In this document: piece after piece, positions 36,227-44,464 of the stretch
Numbering within the stretch: the stretch's first letter is position 1
Layout of the letters: each line of letters opens with the position of its first letter
Assembly (NCBI GenBank): GCA_016930795.1
Contig: JAFGFY010000062.1
Span: 1 to 46,429, forward strand
Source: Deltaproteobacteria bacterium
Lineage (GTDB): Bacteria; Desulfobacterota; DSM-4660; Desulfatiglandales; HGW-15
Length of the DNA stretch: 46,429 nucleotides
Reading direction: 5' to 3'
Notes under the pieces: model-generated
The model's database searches: none
What the model was told of the DNA's origin: nothing
Seen by the model: only the letters and a program-made list of their open reading frames with translations
Program-made: the position numbers and the translations under genes

Positions 36227-37354
36227 CTAGGGGTCCCTGCCACTCTCGATCAATAGTCTTTTGCCTTTCGATTTTTCTTCAATCCCTTTGGATATGACCA
36301 GTTTCTTCCCTAACCTCATCCCATCATCAAGCACATGACGATCCCGTCTCAAAGCGTTTTGCCTTACACTGATGGTCCTTGGATATTTATAGGAGATATG
36401 CTCCTTAAGCAAAGGATCTTCAATCCTGACCAGCGCCAGCTTTTTTCCGGCCCCTTTCTCGAAATGCTGTGATTCCATCTTTGATCGAAACCCTTCAATA
36501 ATTCCCACGGCGAAGTCGCTCTTTCGATATCGATTCAATCCCCTATTTTCATTGTACTTTGTCCATTGGGAATCAACATAATGCTTTACAAAATCATGAA
36601 CATAAACAGCGATTTTAACGTTTTGAATGGTCCCGGTCATCTCCAAGACATTTCCCCTCTTGCCCTTTCCCACCACATAGGCCGGCACCCAGATGTTGTG
36701 GACGAAATAGAAATCCTGTATCAGGTTTGCGAGATCATTTTCTTCGCGAAAATGTCGCAGCGCGGGCTTGCCCACAAATACACTGATGAAATGACGATCT
36801 TCATCACGCTTTAATAGGTCTATATTATGTTTTCCGATTAATTGGTGTGTCTTCTCCATAGCGGCTTCCGCTTCATGTTGGTTTTTGCTTTGTGCTAGGG
36901 CCATGAGTTTTTTGATTCGAACCAGTATTCTGTCTTCCCTGCTTGTTTTATTGCCCAGAAACCTCTCGTCTAATGGTTTGTAGTTCCCTGAAGCCTTTGG
37001 ATTGGCTCGGAGCAGTCGGCATGCCTCCATGTAACTCGGACCGTGAGGGGGCTCTCCATCCGCTCCCAATAGCTCATGGGCAAGCTGATGGGCGATTTCA
37101 TGCTTGAGAACCTCTTGAACCGCGTCCCATGAATGGTTGAGAACAAGGTCCCGGCTCAGGCAAATTTCTCTTTTTTCTTCAGAGAAATGTCCCCATCTCT
37201 TCTTCAAGTCTCCCAGGCTGAATATAGGCTTAGACAACCTTTCTCTGTAGGACCTATCCAGAACCCAGAGGGCAGTCTCCCATTCACAGGCGAGTCCATG
37301 AAGAATTCTCTGCTCCAGTTTCTGCTGAATCTCAGCGGTGTTTTCTTTATTCAT
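36227..37354 (-). CDS. SprT-like zinc metalloprotease fused to DUF2786-type region
   Basis: The ATG at 37354 gives 375 residues (an upstream start adds ten). Residues about 30-125 are SprT-like: KHEIAHQLAHE supplies HEIAH (His85, Glu86, His89) and HGPSYMEACRLL the third ligand (His104). From about 140 (REDRILVRIKKLMALAQSKN) the sequence matches DUF2786, a domain of unknown function, then a less clear C-terminal part ending in basic RDRHVLDDGMRLGKK. SprT/Spartan proteases in eukaryotes cut DNA-protein crosslinks; the bacterial role is unproven. It is downstream of a dispersed repeat arm (37389-37430). Confidence 0.75.
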   Translation of the reverse strand: MNKENTAEIQQKLEQRILHGLACEWETALWVLDRSYRERLSKPIFSLGDLKKRWGHFSEEKREICLSRDLVLNHSWDAVQEVLKHEIAHQLAHELLGADGEPPHGPSYMEACRLLRANPKASGNYKPLDERFLGNKTSREDRILVRIKKLMALAQSKNQHEAEAAMEKTHQLIGKHNIDLLKRDEDRHFISVFVGKPALRHFREENDLANLIQDFYFVHNIWVPAYVVGKGKRGNVLEMTGTIQNVKIAVYVHDFVKHYVDSQWTKYNENRGLNRYRKSDFAVGIIEGFRSKMESQHFEKGAGKKLALVRIEDPLLKEHISYKYPRTISVRQNALRRDRHVLDDGMRLGKKLVISKGIEEKSKGKRLLIESGRDP

Positions 37355-37388
37355 GTCTGGGTAATCTTTCCCTATACCGTGCACGTAG

Positions 37389-37430
37389 TGCCTTCCGCCT
37401 TGTACCTTGCGCCCTGTGCCTTTCGCCTTT
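37389..37430. repeat. Dispersed GGCACAGGGCGCAAGG repeat, single arm
   Basis: The minus strand reads AAAGGCGAAAGGCACAGGGC then GCAAGGTACAAGGCGGAAGG. This matches the arms of the stem-loops at 17843-17930 and 24882-24954 and the short GGCGCAAGGCGCAAGG at 7162-7177. No second arm is obvious here. Confidence 0.5.
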
Positions 37431-37432
37431 CT

Positions 37433-39469
37433 TTACAGCGCCGAGATCAAAAGCTCCATCAAATCAATAACCCTTATATGGTCGTCCAAGCCAAGGGTCT
37501 TTATAGCATCTTCAAAGTGTATGAGGCAAAACGGACATGCCGTGACAATGACACTCGCCTCTACATCTATGGCCATTTGAATCCTTTTTTCCGCCATTCG
37601 AACGTTTTGCTGTTTGATCTCGTGCCAGAGTATGACATCCCCTCCGCCGCAGCAGAAGCTCCTGTCCCGTGACCGCTCCATTTCCACCAGGTTCAGGTCC
37701 GGAATAGATTGGAGTATCTTTCTTGGGGCATCATAGATATCATTATGTCTGCCAAGATAACAGGGATCATGGTAAGTATAGACATCCAGGCTGCCCGAAC
37801 GCTTTTTGGGTCTTAACCGGCGCTTCTCGATAATCTCTTGGAAAAATTGAGCGTAGTGGAAGACATTCAAAGGGATGGGATAGTCATTTTTCAAGGTGTT
37901 GAAGGCGTGAGGATCCGTGGTGATAATTCTCTTGAATTCGACGCCCTTGAGGATCTCCATGTTTTCTTCCATCAGGAGTTGAAAGAGCCCTTCTTCTCCC
38001 AAACGGCGGACCTGATGTCCTGAGTCCTTTTCCTTCGGTCCTAAAACACCAAAATCTATTCCTGCCCTGTGAAGACCTTTCACAATAGAGGAGGCAATAT
38101 TTTGGATCCTCGGATCGTATGAGGCGTAGCTGTCCACGAAGTAGAGTACATCCACCTCCTCTCCTTCTTCCAAGATCTTTACGGGGATGTCTTTTAAGTC
38201 TTTTACCCAGTCCACCCTTTTTGCGGGCGGTTTACCAAAAGGATTCCCGGTTTTTTCAAGGTGTACCAAAACCTGGTTGAATACCTTGGGGTTTTGAGAG
38301 GTCTCTATGAGATGTCGCCTCATATCTATGATCTTGTCAATATATTCAATAAAAACGGGACACTCCTCCTCGCATGCCCCGCACGTGGTGCATGACCAGA
38401 TTTCATCATGGGATATAAGGTCCCCTACCAGAGGAGAGCCATCCCTCTCTGTCTCCTTCACCTCTTTATGTTTTAGAATGGGAACCTTCTTGTACCCGTA
38501 GTCCCTTAGTTTCAGAGTGATCATTTTGGGGGAGAGGGGACGTCCGATAGCGTTCGCCGGGCAATGATCCGAGCAGCGTCCGCACTCGGTACAAGTGAAA
38601 AAATCCAAGATATGTTTCCATGTGAAATCTTCAAATTTCTCTATGCCCAAGCTCTCCAGTTTTTCAAAATCGTCGACATCCCATCGTGCAGGTTTTATCC
38701 GCCCTTTCGTGAGTTTTTTTAGGAATATGTTGGGGAGGGCCGTAATAATATGAAAATGTTTGGACAGGGGCAGAAAATTGAGGAAAAAGAAGAAAACGAC
38801 AATATGAAGCCAATAGCTCAGAGCGTGGATGACTGAAAGAGTGTCGGAAGAAGCGCCGGACAGTATAAGAGCAGACAGGTTGGTGGACGGAAGCCGTTCC
38901 GAAACCATGGTTTCTATTCCCATTAAGAGGAGAGCGCTCCCATCATAGGACATGTCGCTCAACATAAGAAGGATAATAAGGGTTAGGACGAAATAGGCCT
39001 CGAATTGACGGCTGTCTTTATACCTTTCAGGCCTCATTATGGCCCGCCTGAGTATGGCCCATATACAGGCAATGAAGACCAATAATTCACACACATTTTT
39101 GAGGCTGTTGTAGTCTCTGCCCAATTCTCCTTCCATGAAAGGACGCAGAATAGGAAAATTCATTCCTTGGGTGATCAGATCTATGGAGCGCAGACCCAGG
39201 ACCACAAAACCCCAGAATATTACTATATGTATCAGGCCTGCCCAGAAATAACGGGGTTGCCTCTTTTGAATGAATCCGTAGGAAATGAGATCAAGGAATC
39301 TTTTGATGATATGCGAAAGACGGGGATCCGGACGTCCCAAACGGAGCAATCTATAGCGTCTAAGAAGGATAAAGAGAAATAGGCCTAGGGCTGAACAAAA
39401 AATCAGCCATGTGAAAACATACCCCGGAATACCAAGATAGACCTGATTGGCGGGATGTATGGGAATCAT
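37433..39469 (-). CDS. Membrane Fe-S oxidoreductase, EMO/HdrD-like, with degenerate first CCG domain
   Basis: This 678-residue protein has an N-terminal membrane domain (about five helices up to 240, NarI-like, with histidines that may hold haem b), two classical 4Fe-4S motifs (Cys293/296/299/303 in CTECGRCSDHCP and Cys360/363/366/370 in CTTCGACEEECP) and two HdrD-type CCG domains. The second CCG domain is complete (Cys570 in DPCYLG, CCGGG at 606-610, ACPFC at 644-648). In the first (439-531) the framework YDPR, RRLGEEGLFQLL and FNTLKNDY is kept but the usual cysteines are Ser/Asp/Ala (SYASYDPR, KDSGH, TTDPHAFN). Relatives pass electrons between ETF and menaquinone during beta-oxidation. No etfAB lies nearby. 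Confidence 0.85.
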   Translation of the reverse strand: MIPIHPANQVYLGIPGYVFTWLIFCSALGLFLFILLRRYRLLRLGRPDPRLSHIIKRFLDLISYGFIQKRQPRYFWAGLIHIVIFWGFVVLGLRSIDLITQGMNFPILRPFMEGELGRDYNSLKNVCELLVFIACIWAILRRAIMRPERYKDSRQFEAYFVLTLIILLMLSDMSYDGSALLLMGIETMVSERLPSTNLSALILSGASSDTLSVIHALSYWLHIVVFFFFLNFLPLSKHFHIITALPNIFLKKLTKGRIKPARWDVDDFEKLESLGIEKFEDFTWKHILDFFTCTECGRCSDHCPANAIGRPLSPKMITLKLRDYGYKKVPILKHKEVKETERDGSPLVGDLISHDEIWSCTTCGACEEECPVFIEYIDKIIDMRRHLIETSQNPKVFNQVLVHLEKTGNPFGKPPAKRVDWVKDLKDIPVKILEEGEEVDVLYFVDSYASYDPRIQNIASSIVKGLHRAGIDFGVLGPKEKDSGHQVRRLGEEGLFQLLMEENMEILKGVEFKRIITTDPHAFNTLKNDYPIPLNVFHYAQFFQEIIEKRRLRPKKRSGSLDVYTYHDPCYLGRHNDIYDAPRKILQSIPDLNLVEMERSRDRSFCCGGGDVILWHEIKQQNVRMAEKRIQMAIDVEASVIVTACPFCLIHFEDAIKTLGLDDHIRVIDLMELLISAL

Positions 39470-39703
39470 ATTCAGCCTTTGTTGAGTGATTGCGTTTTTT
39501 TTAAAGATGCTTTCTTCAGAAGGTCTATCTCTATCATGATCCGGTGCCGCGTTTCAAGGAGATACGGCCTGCCGCTCTGGCGGACTTTAGAAGGGGAGGT
39601 TTGTATGACAGAGGACTATTGATCGAGAGAAGAAGGCTACTCCTTCGTTCCGAGGCTCCTGGCCTGGTGTTTCCTGAGACTTATCTGCAAGGGAAACTTG
39701 CCT
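39470..39703. other. Gap between the EMO-like gene and prfC, no gene seen
   Basis: The 234-bp gap holds no supported ORF; the small plus-strand frame at 39544-39726 overlaps the prfC end and has no ribosome site. Confidence 0.4.
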
Positions 39704-41302
39704 TTAGGACGGAAGGCGGTCGGTGATTTCCCTTGTCTTGCTAAACTCGATTTCGGGCCATTTTTCTACACAATAGCCGAGGTGCCATTCACTGGTGGTC
39801 AAATAGACCCTTGACCCCTCGCTATCCCATGCCATATTGGCGCTGTTTTTCCGCTCAAACTCTTCCATTTTCTTGATATCATGACATTCGACCCATCGCG
39901 CGACGTTGAAATGAACCGACTCATAAGCAGCATCCACACCATATTCAGACCTGAGGCGTTCCATCATGATGTCAAACTGGAGCATCCCAACAGCTCCCAG
40001 GATGTAATCTTTTCCCTGAAACGGCCTGAAAACTTGAGCTACACCTTCCTCTGCAAGATGGGTCAGCCCTTTTTTAAGATGCTTTGCTTTCATGGGATTT
40101 TTGAGAATGACCTTTTTGAAGATCTCAGGGGCAAAGCTGGGGACCCCGAGGAATTTCAAGGGCTCTTTATCTGAGAAAGTATCCCCTATTTTGATCGTTC
40201 CATGGTTGTAAATGCCTATGATATCACCCGGATAGGCCTCTTCTATGTTTTCGCGATCGTTGGCCATAAAGATAGTGGCGTTTGAGAATGTGATGTTTTT
40301 CCCTATCCTGTGATGAGTGGCCTTCATTCCTCTGGTAAATCTCCCTGAACAGATTCGAACAAAGGCCATTCTGTCCCTGTGGGCGGGGTTCATGTTGGCT
40401 TGAATCTTAAATACAAAGCCGGAAAAAGGTTCTTCATAGGGAGAGACATTCCGACTCACAGCAGCCCTGGGGCCGGGACAGGGAGCTATTTGCACAAAAG
40501 TGTCCAACATCTCTTTGACGCCGAAGTTATTGATGGCACTTCCGAAGAAGACAGGCGTCTGATTGCCTTTCAGATAATGCTCGAGGTCAAAAGGATCCGC
40601 GGCGCCTTGAATCAGTTCAATATCCTCTCTCAGCTCATTGGCCGGGCTTCCAAGAAGATCATCCAGGTATGAATCATATGGGTCGTTTATCACAATACCT
40701 TGCGCGCCTGTTATATTCTGCCCCGGCGTGAATAGATGAAGCTCATTTTTATAGATACTGTAAACCCCCTTGAACCTTTTCCCCATGCCGATGGGCCAGG
40801 AAAGCGGGGCGCATTCGATTTGGAGTTTGTCCTCAATATCTGAGAGTATATCAAGAGGAGCCATGCCTTCCCGGTCCAGCTTGTTGATGAAGGTGATAAT
40901 GGGCGTGTTGCGCATTCTGCAGACTTCCATGAGCTTTTCTGTCTGAGGTTCAACCCCCTTGGCGTTGTCAATCACCATAAGGGCGCTGTCAACGGCTGTC
41001 AGAACCCGGTATGTATCCTCTGAGAAATCCTGGTGTCCAGGTGTATCAAGGAGGTTGATTTCAAAACCCATATAATTGAATTTCATGACTGATGTGGTAA
41101 CAGAGATGCCCCTCTCTCTTTCGACGGTCATCCAGTCGCTTGTGGCGTATCTTTCAGCCTTACGGGCCTTCACCGCTCCAGCTTGCTGAATAGCGCCCCC
41201 ATAAAGAAGGAGTTTCTCGGTCAGAGTGGTTTTACCGGCGTCTGGATGGCTTATGATGCCAAATGTCCGGCGTTTGTTAATCTCTTTGGCGTTATGGTCC
41301 AT
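39704..41302 (-). CDS. prfC: Peptide chain release factor 3
   Basis: From the ATG at 41302 the product is 532 residues (E. coli RF3: 529). GTPase motifs are [13 protein letters not shown] (G1), [11 protein letters not shown] (G2), [14 protein letters not shown] (G3) and [13 protein letters not shown] (G4). RF3 removes RF1 and RF2 from the ribosome after termination. In-frame sequence runs further upstream only through the terminator region. The strong promoter and intrinsic terminator at 41551-41349 precede the gene, which suggests attenuation or a separate small RNA. Confidence 0.96.
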   Translation of the reverse strand: MDHNAKEINKRRTFGIISHPDAGKTTLTEKLLLYGGAIQQAGAVKARKAERYATSDWMTVERERGISVTTSVMKFNYMGFEINLLDTPGHQDFSEDTYRVLTAVDSALMVIDNAKGVEPQTEKLMEVCRMRNTPIITFINKLDREGMAPLDILSDIEDKLQIECAPLSWPIGMGKRFKGVYSIYKNELHLFTPGQNITGAQGIVINDPYDSYLDDLLGSPANELREDIELIQGAADPFDLEHYLKGNQTPVFFGSAINNFGVKEMLDTFVQIAPCPGPRAAVSRNVSPYEEPFSGFVFKIQANMNPAHRDRMAFVRICSGRFTRGMKATHHRIGKNITFSNATIFMANDRENIEEAYPGDIIGIYNHGTIKIGDTFSDKEPLKFLGVPSFAPEIFKKVILKNPMKAKHLKKGLTHLAEEGVAQVFRPFQGKDYILGAVGMLQFDIMMERLRSEYGVDAAYESVHFNVARWVECHDIKKMEEFERKNSANMAWDSEGSRVYLTTSEWHLGYCVEKWPEIEFSKTREITDRLPS

Positions 41303-41348
41303 GATATGTTCGTCTTTTCTCTCATGCTGTCTTACACGTTGTGGGGAT

Positions 41349-41389
41349 AAAAAAAGGGCCCCTCCACAATAATCCTTGACGGAGAGCCC
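41349..41389 (-). terminator. Intrinsic terminator upstream of prfC
   Basis: On the minus strand GGGCTCTCC (41389-41381) and GGAGGGGCCC (41365-41356) form a GC-rich stem with one internal bulge, followed by seven T (41355-41349). It is one of the best intrinsic terminators in the window. It lies 47 bp before the prfC start and about 130 nt downstream of a strong promoter. Confidence 0.85.
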
Positions 41390-41516
41390 TCGTGTGCCAT
41401 GAATCAATCAACTATATTTCAGTCACTCCCGTGACTGCATGACCTTTTGCCCCCTCCTCTATTCCAGTAATAATCAAAAAGTCCTCATAGCTCAATCCTA
41501 TAAACCCTATCTTGGC
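41349..41516 (-). ncRNA. Candidate ~165-nt leader or small RNA upstream of prfC
   Basis: A transcript from the promoter at 41551-41523 to the terminator would run from about 41516 to 41349. It contains a perfect 7-bp stem CAGTCAC-GGGA-GTGACTG, and AGCTAT and ATAGTT could pair over a longer range. A GAGGAGGGGGC ribosome-like site precedes the tiny frame ATGCAGTCACGGGAGTGA (MQSRE). I recognise no known RNA family. It could be an independent small RNA or an attenuated leader of prfC. Confidence 0.5.
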
Positions 41517-41522
41517 AGACAG

Positions 41523-41551
41523 AGTATACGAAATTTGTCTTCATGTGTCAA
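41523..41551 (-). promoter_or_regulatory. Near-consensus sigma-70 promoter
   Basis: On the minus strand TTGACA (41551-41546) and TATACT (41528-41523) are 17 bp apart. It lies just beyond the DUF1846 stop (41572) and initiates the leader or RNA ending at the terminator at 41349. Confidence 0.75.
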
Positions 41552-41571
41552 TCGCGGACAGAAGCCGCTTT

Positions 41572-43089
41572 TCAGGAAACAAAAAGATCCTTAGTGGAAA
41601 AATTGGGATCACTGGTAAGGTTGACGCCAAGCCGCCTCAGGCCTGCCTCGTCTCCCGGGGTGGGAATATGAGTCATATGAACTTCACAGCCTTGAAGTTT
41701 CTTTAATGATTCCATAGCCAGCTGGGCAGCAGAGTTTGTCGTCGCGCTGATGCTAAGGGCTATGAGGGTCTCTTCCAGATCCAGACTAATATTTTTTTCA
41801 TTTAAGACATCCATCTTAAGATTCCCAACCGACTCTATAATGCTGGGTGGCAGCAATTTAATCTTGTCAGGTATTCCCGCCAAATATTTGATGGCATGTA
41901 AAATGAGGCTTGACGCCGCGTGCAATTGAGGGGAGTTGTTTCCGGTTACGATAGTGCCGTCCTTTAGAGCGATGGCTGCGCCACAATATATGCCTTCATT
42001 TCCTTTATCTGTCTCCTCCGCGGTCTTGGCCGCTTCGCATGCCGGGTCGACCACCCTCCGATATTTTAAACTAAGGTCCAGGTCATTGATCAGGAGTTCT
42101 ACCCTTTGCACGGTTTCTTTGTCCGTGAGGCCCATGGCATATTCGCAGCGATACCGGTAATATCGCCTGATAATCTCCTGTTTAGCCGCCTCTTGTGTGG
42201 CTTCGTCATCCGTTATGGCGAACCCCACTCGATTTACACCCATATCCGTGGGGGATCGATAGAAGGAGTCACCGTCCATGATCTTCTTCAGTATTCTCTT
42301 AAGAACAGGGAAGACTTCAACATCCCGGTTGTAGTTGATCGCGTTGGTGTTGTAAGCCTCCAAATGAAAAGGGTCTATCATGTTGAAATCCCTAATGTCC
42401 GCGGTTGCGGCCTCGTAGGCTACATTAACGGGATGTCTGAGAGGTAAATTCCAGATGGGGAAGGTTTCAAATTTCGCGTATCCCGCAAAGATTCCCCTTT
42501 TACATTCGTGGTAGACTTGAGAAAGACAGGTAGCCAGTTTTCCGCTTCCGGGGCCGGGTCCGGTGACAATAACCAGAGGTTTTTCGGTCTCGATATAGGA
42601 GTTTGCTCCATATCCCTCGTCACTGACGATCAGGTCAATATCCGTGGGATATCCCTTGGTGTATTGATGGGTGTAGACCTTGATTTTTCTTCTTTCTAAT
42701 TTGTTCTTGAACTGCTTTGCCGCCGGTTGATCATCAAAACGCGTGATCACTACACCCAACACATTGATGCCCCACTCTCTTAAGTCATCGATTAGTTTGA
42801 GGGCGTCAGAGTCATAGGTGATACCAAAATCCGCCCTCATCTTTTTCCTTTCGATGTCTCCCGCATAGATGCAGAGTAAGAGATCCGCCTGGTTTTTGAG
42901 TTCCTTAAGGAGTCTCATTTTGATATTAGGGTCATAACCCGGCAACACTCTGTGGGCATGGTAGTCATATAGGAGCTTGCCCCCAAATTCCAGATATAGT
43001 TTATTGTCAAACTTGGTCGCTCTTTTAAGTATCTCCTCACTTTGCTCTTTGATGTATTTATCATTGTCAAAAGCTACTCCAGATTCCAT
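41572..43089 (-). CDS. DUF1846-family protein
   Basis: The ATG at 43089 with AGAGGAGCAGGGG before it gives 505 residues, the length of DUF1846 proteins. The start (AFDNDKYIKEQSEEILKRAT) and FGGKLLYDYHAHRVLPGYDP are family hallmarks, as is VTGPGPGSGKLATCLSQVYH, which looks like a nucleotide-phosphate-binding loop. Structures in the family show a large P-loop-like fold, but no function is established. The 58-codon upstream extension in the open frame is not family-like. A promoter lies at 43157-43129. Confidence 0.88.
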   Translation of the reverse strand: MESGVAFDNDKYIKEQSEEILKRATKFDNKLYLEFGGKLLYDYHAHRVLPGYDPNIKMRLLKELKNQADLLLCIYAGDIERKKMRADFGITYDSDALKLIDDLREWGINVLGVVITRFDDQPAAKQFKNKLERRKIKVYTHQYTKGYPTDIDLIVSDEGYGANSYIETEKPLVIVTGPGPGSGKLATCLSQVYHECKRGIFAGYAKFETFPIWNLPLRHPVNVAYEAATADIRDFNMIDPFHLEAYNTNAINYNRDVEVFPVLKRILKKIMDGDSFYRSPTDMGVNRVGFAITDDEATQEAAKQEIIRRYYRYRCEYAMGLTDKETVQRVELLINDLDLSLKYRRVVDPACEAAKTAEETDKGNEGIYCGAAIALKDGTIVTGNNSPQLHAASSLILHAIKYLAGIPDKIKLLPPSIIESVGNLKMDVLNEKNISLDLEETLIALSISATTNSAAQLAMESLKKLQGCEVHMTHIPTPGDEAGLRRLGVNLTSDPNFSTKDLFVS

Positions 43090-43128
43090 ACCCCTGCTCC
43101 TCTTCTTCACCTTTATGGTGTGTGTCAA

Positions 43129-43157
43129 AGTATGCAAAATCCGTCCTTGTCTGTCAA
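43129..43157 (-). promoter_or_regulatory. Promoter candidate for the DUF1846 gene
   Basis: On the minus strand TTGACA (43157-43152) is 17 bp from CATACT (43134-43129), 40 bp before the ATG. A stable GC-rich hairpin, AGCCCCTT-CC-AAGGGGCT, lies further upstream at 43211-43228; it is not followed by a T-run. Confidence 0.6.
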
Positions 43158-43389
43158 TATGACTGGTTATCCCCCGATTTTTTTCGTGGGACTTAAGTCT
43201 CTTTGCCTTGAGCCCCTTCCAAGGGGCTTTCTGAGGCCTTCCGCTTCCCGGCGGGAGACTCACTATTCTCGTAGTAATTTGTCTGGATATCTGTAATATC
43301 GTCAGACTCTCTTTCGCGTGATTGTGTTTATTGGGTATTCTGGTATAAATGGGGGGAGCGCGGTCTACGGACGGAAACCGCCTTTTGAA

Positions 43390-43764
43390 TTATTGAGAAG
43401 ATCCCGGCTCTGGTATGCCTTTTTCATCCGGGTCTATTCTTGGGGCCTCAAACCAAAGGCCCTCCAGGTCATAGAATTCCCGGTCAGGTTGGTAAAAGAT
43501 GTGAATGACGACATCATCATAATCCAGCAAGACCCAATGCCCTTCCCGCTCCCCTTCCGATCCGTAGGCTTTGAAATTCTCCTCATCCATTCTCTCCTTT
43601 ATGTGGCGCGTAATCGCCTGAACCTGTCGGATGGAATTCCCGCTGACGATCAGGAAATAATCGGTAAAAGAGCTCAATTTTTCCATTTTAATCAAGACCG
43701 GGTCTATGGCCTTTCGCTCCTTGACGATATCAAGACAAAGGAGCGCCTTATCGAGAACCTGCAT
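43390..43764 (-). CDS. rsfS: Ribosomal silencing factor RsfS
   Basis: This 124-residue protein of the RsfS/Iojap family binds ribosomal protein L14 and prevents subunit joining under starvation. The family core is complete: FTDYFLIVSGNSIRQVQAI, REGHWVLLDYDDVVIHIF and YDLEGLWFEAP. The start overlaps the nadD stop by 17 nt, so the two are coupled. A short extension with EPGSSQ ends the protein. Confidence 0.95.
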   Translation of the reverse strand: MQVLDKALLCLDIVKERKAIDPVLIKMEKLSSFTDYFLIVSGNSIRQVQAITRHIKERMDEENFKAYGSEGEREGHWVLLDYDDVVIHIFYQPDREFYDLEGLWFEAPRIDPDEKGIPEPGSSQ

Positions 43765-44407
43765 GGATCTTGTATAACTCCTTATCTATGATATACGACC
43801 GAACGGATTCCAGGACCAGGAAGCGAATAGACTTTTCCGCCATAGCCCTTTCCCTTATTTGAGTCGATGAGATGTCCATATGCGTCGTCTGTTCGCAGAG
43901 GATCTTGTTTCCTGATGGATGGAGAAAGACCCCTTCTTCATCCGAACGAGCGAAATCTATGTCCAGGGATGAGAGAAAAGGTTCAAGTTCCCGGTATGGA
44001 ACGCCGGGTCTTGTGATGACGACAAAGTGGGCATAGTCGAAGAGCCTTTCATATTCTTTCCATGTTTTGATCTCCAGAAAGGCGTCCATGCCGATAATGA
44101 AAAAAAGGACGGGGTCAGGTCGGAAAGTCTGATGTAGTTCCCTGAGGGTTTCTACAGAGTAAGAATAGCCCTGACGACGACCTTCAAGGTCCAAGGCCTC
44201 GAATTTGGGTGACTCCCGGGCAGCCAATTGGGTCATGGCGAAACGGTGTTCAAAAGGGGTGACGGGCTTTGTCCCTTTATGGGGTGGAACGGCCGAGGGG
44301 ATCAGAAAGAGTCTTTCCAGATTGATCTTCTCAGTGATTTCTTCCGCCACCCGCAAGTGTCCCAGATGTATGGGGTCGAAAGTGCCTCCCAGAATGCCTA
44401 GCCTCAA
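43748..44407 (-). CDS. nadD: Nicotinate-nucleotide adenylyltransferase
   Basis: The TTG at 44407 (AAAGGAAAGACA before it) gives 219 residues, starting MRLGILGGTFDPIHLGHLRV with the adenylyltransferase GGTFDPIHxGH motif. The ISSTQIRERA motif closes the active site. It forms NaAD from nicotinate mononucleotide and ATP in NAD synthesis. It is 57 bp downstream of obgE and overlaps rsfS, giving obgE-nadD-rsfS. Confidence 0.96.
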   Translation of the reverse strand: MRLGILGGTFDPIHLGHLRVAEEITEKINLERLFLIPSAVPPHKGTKPVTPFEHRFAMTQLAARESPKFEALDLEGRRQGYSYSVETLRELHQTFRPDPVLFFIIGMDAFLEIKTWKEYERLFDYAHFVVITRPGVPYRELEPFLSSLDIDFARSDEEGVFLHPSGNKILCEQTTHMDISSTQIRERAMAEKSIRFLVLESVRSYIIDKELYKIHAGSR

Positions 44408-44464
44408 ATGTCTTTCCTTTCCAAAAAAGGGGTTTGGGTCTAAGACTGAAGGGTCCCAAGGCGT

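Noticed and set aside
39544-39726. 60-codon plus-strand frame downstream of prfC
   Set aside because: It overlaps the prfC end, has no ribosome site and resembles nothing.
41303-41407. N-terminal extension of prfC to an in-frame TTG at 41407
   Set aside because: It would be translated from the terminator stem and T-run; the family start fits 41302.
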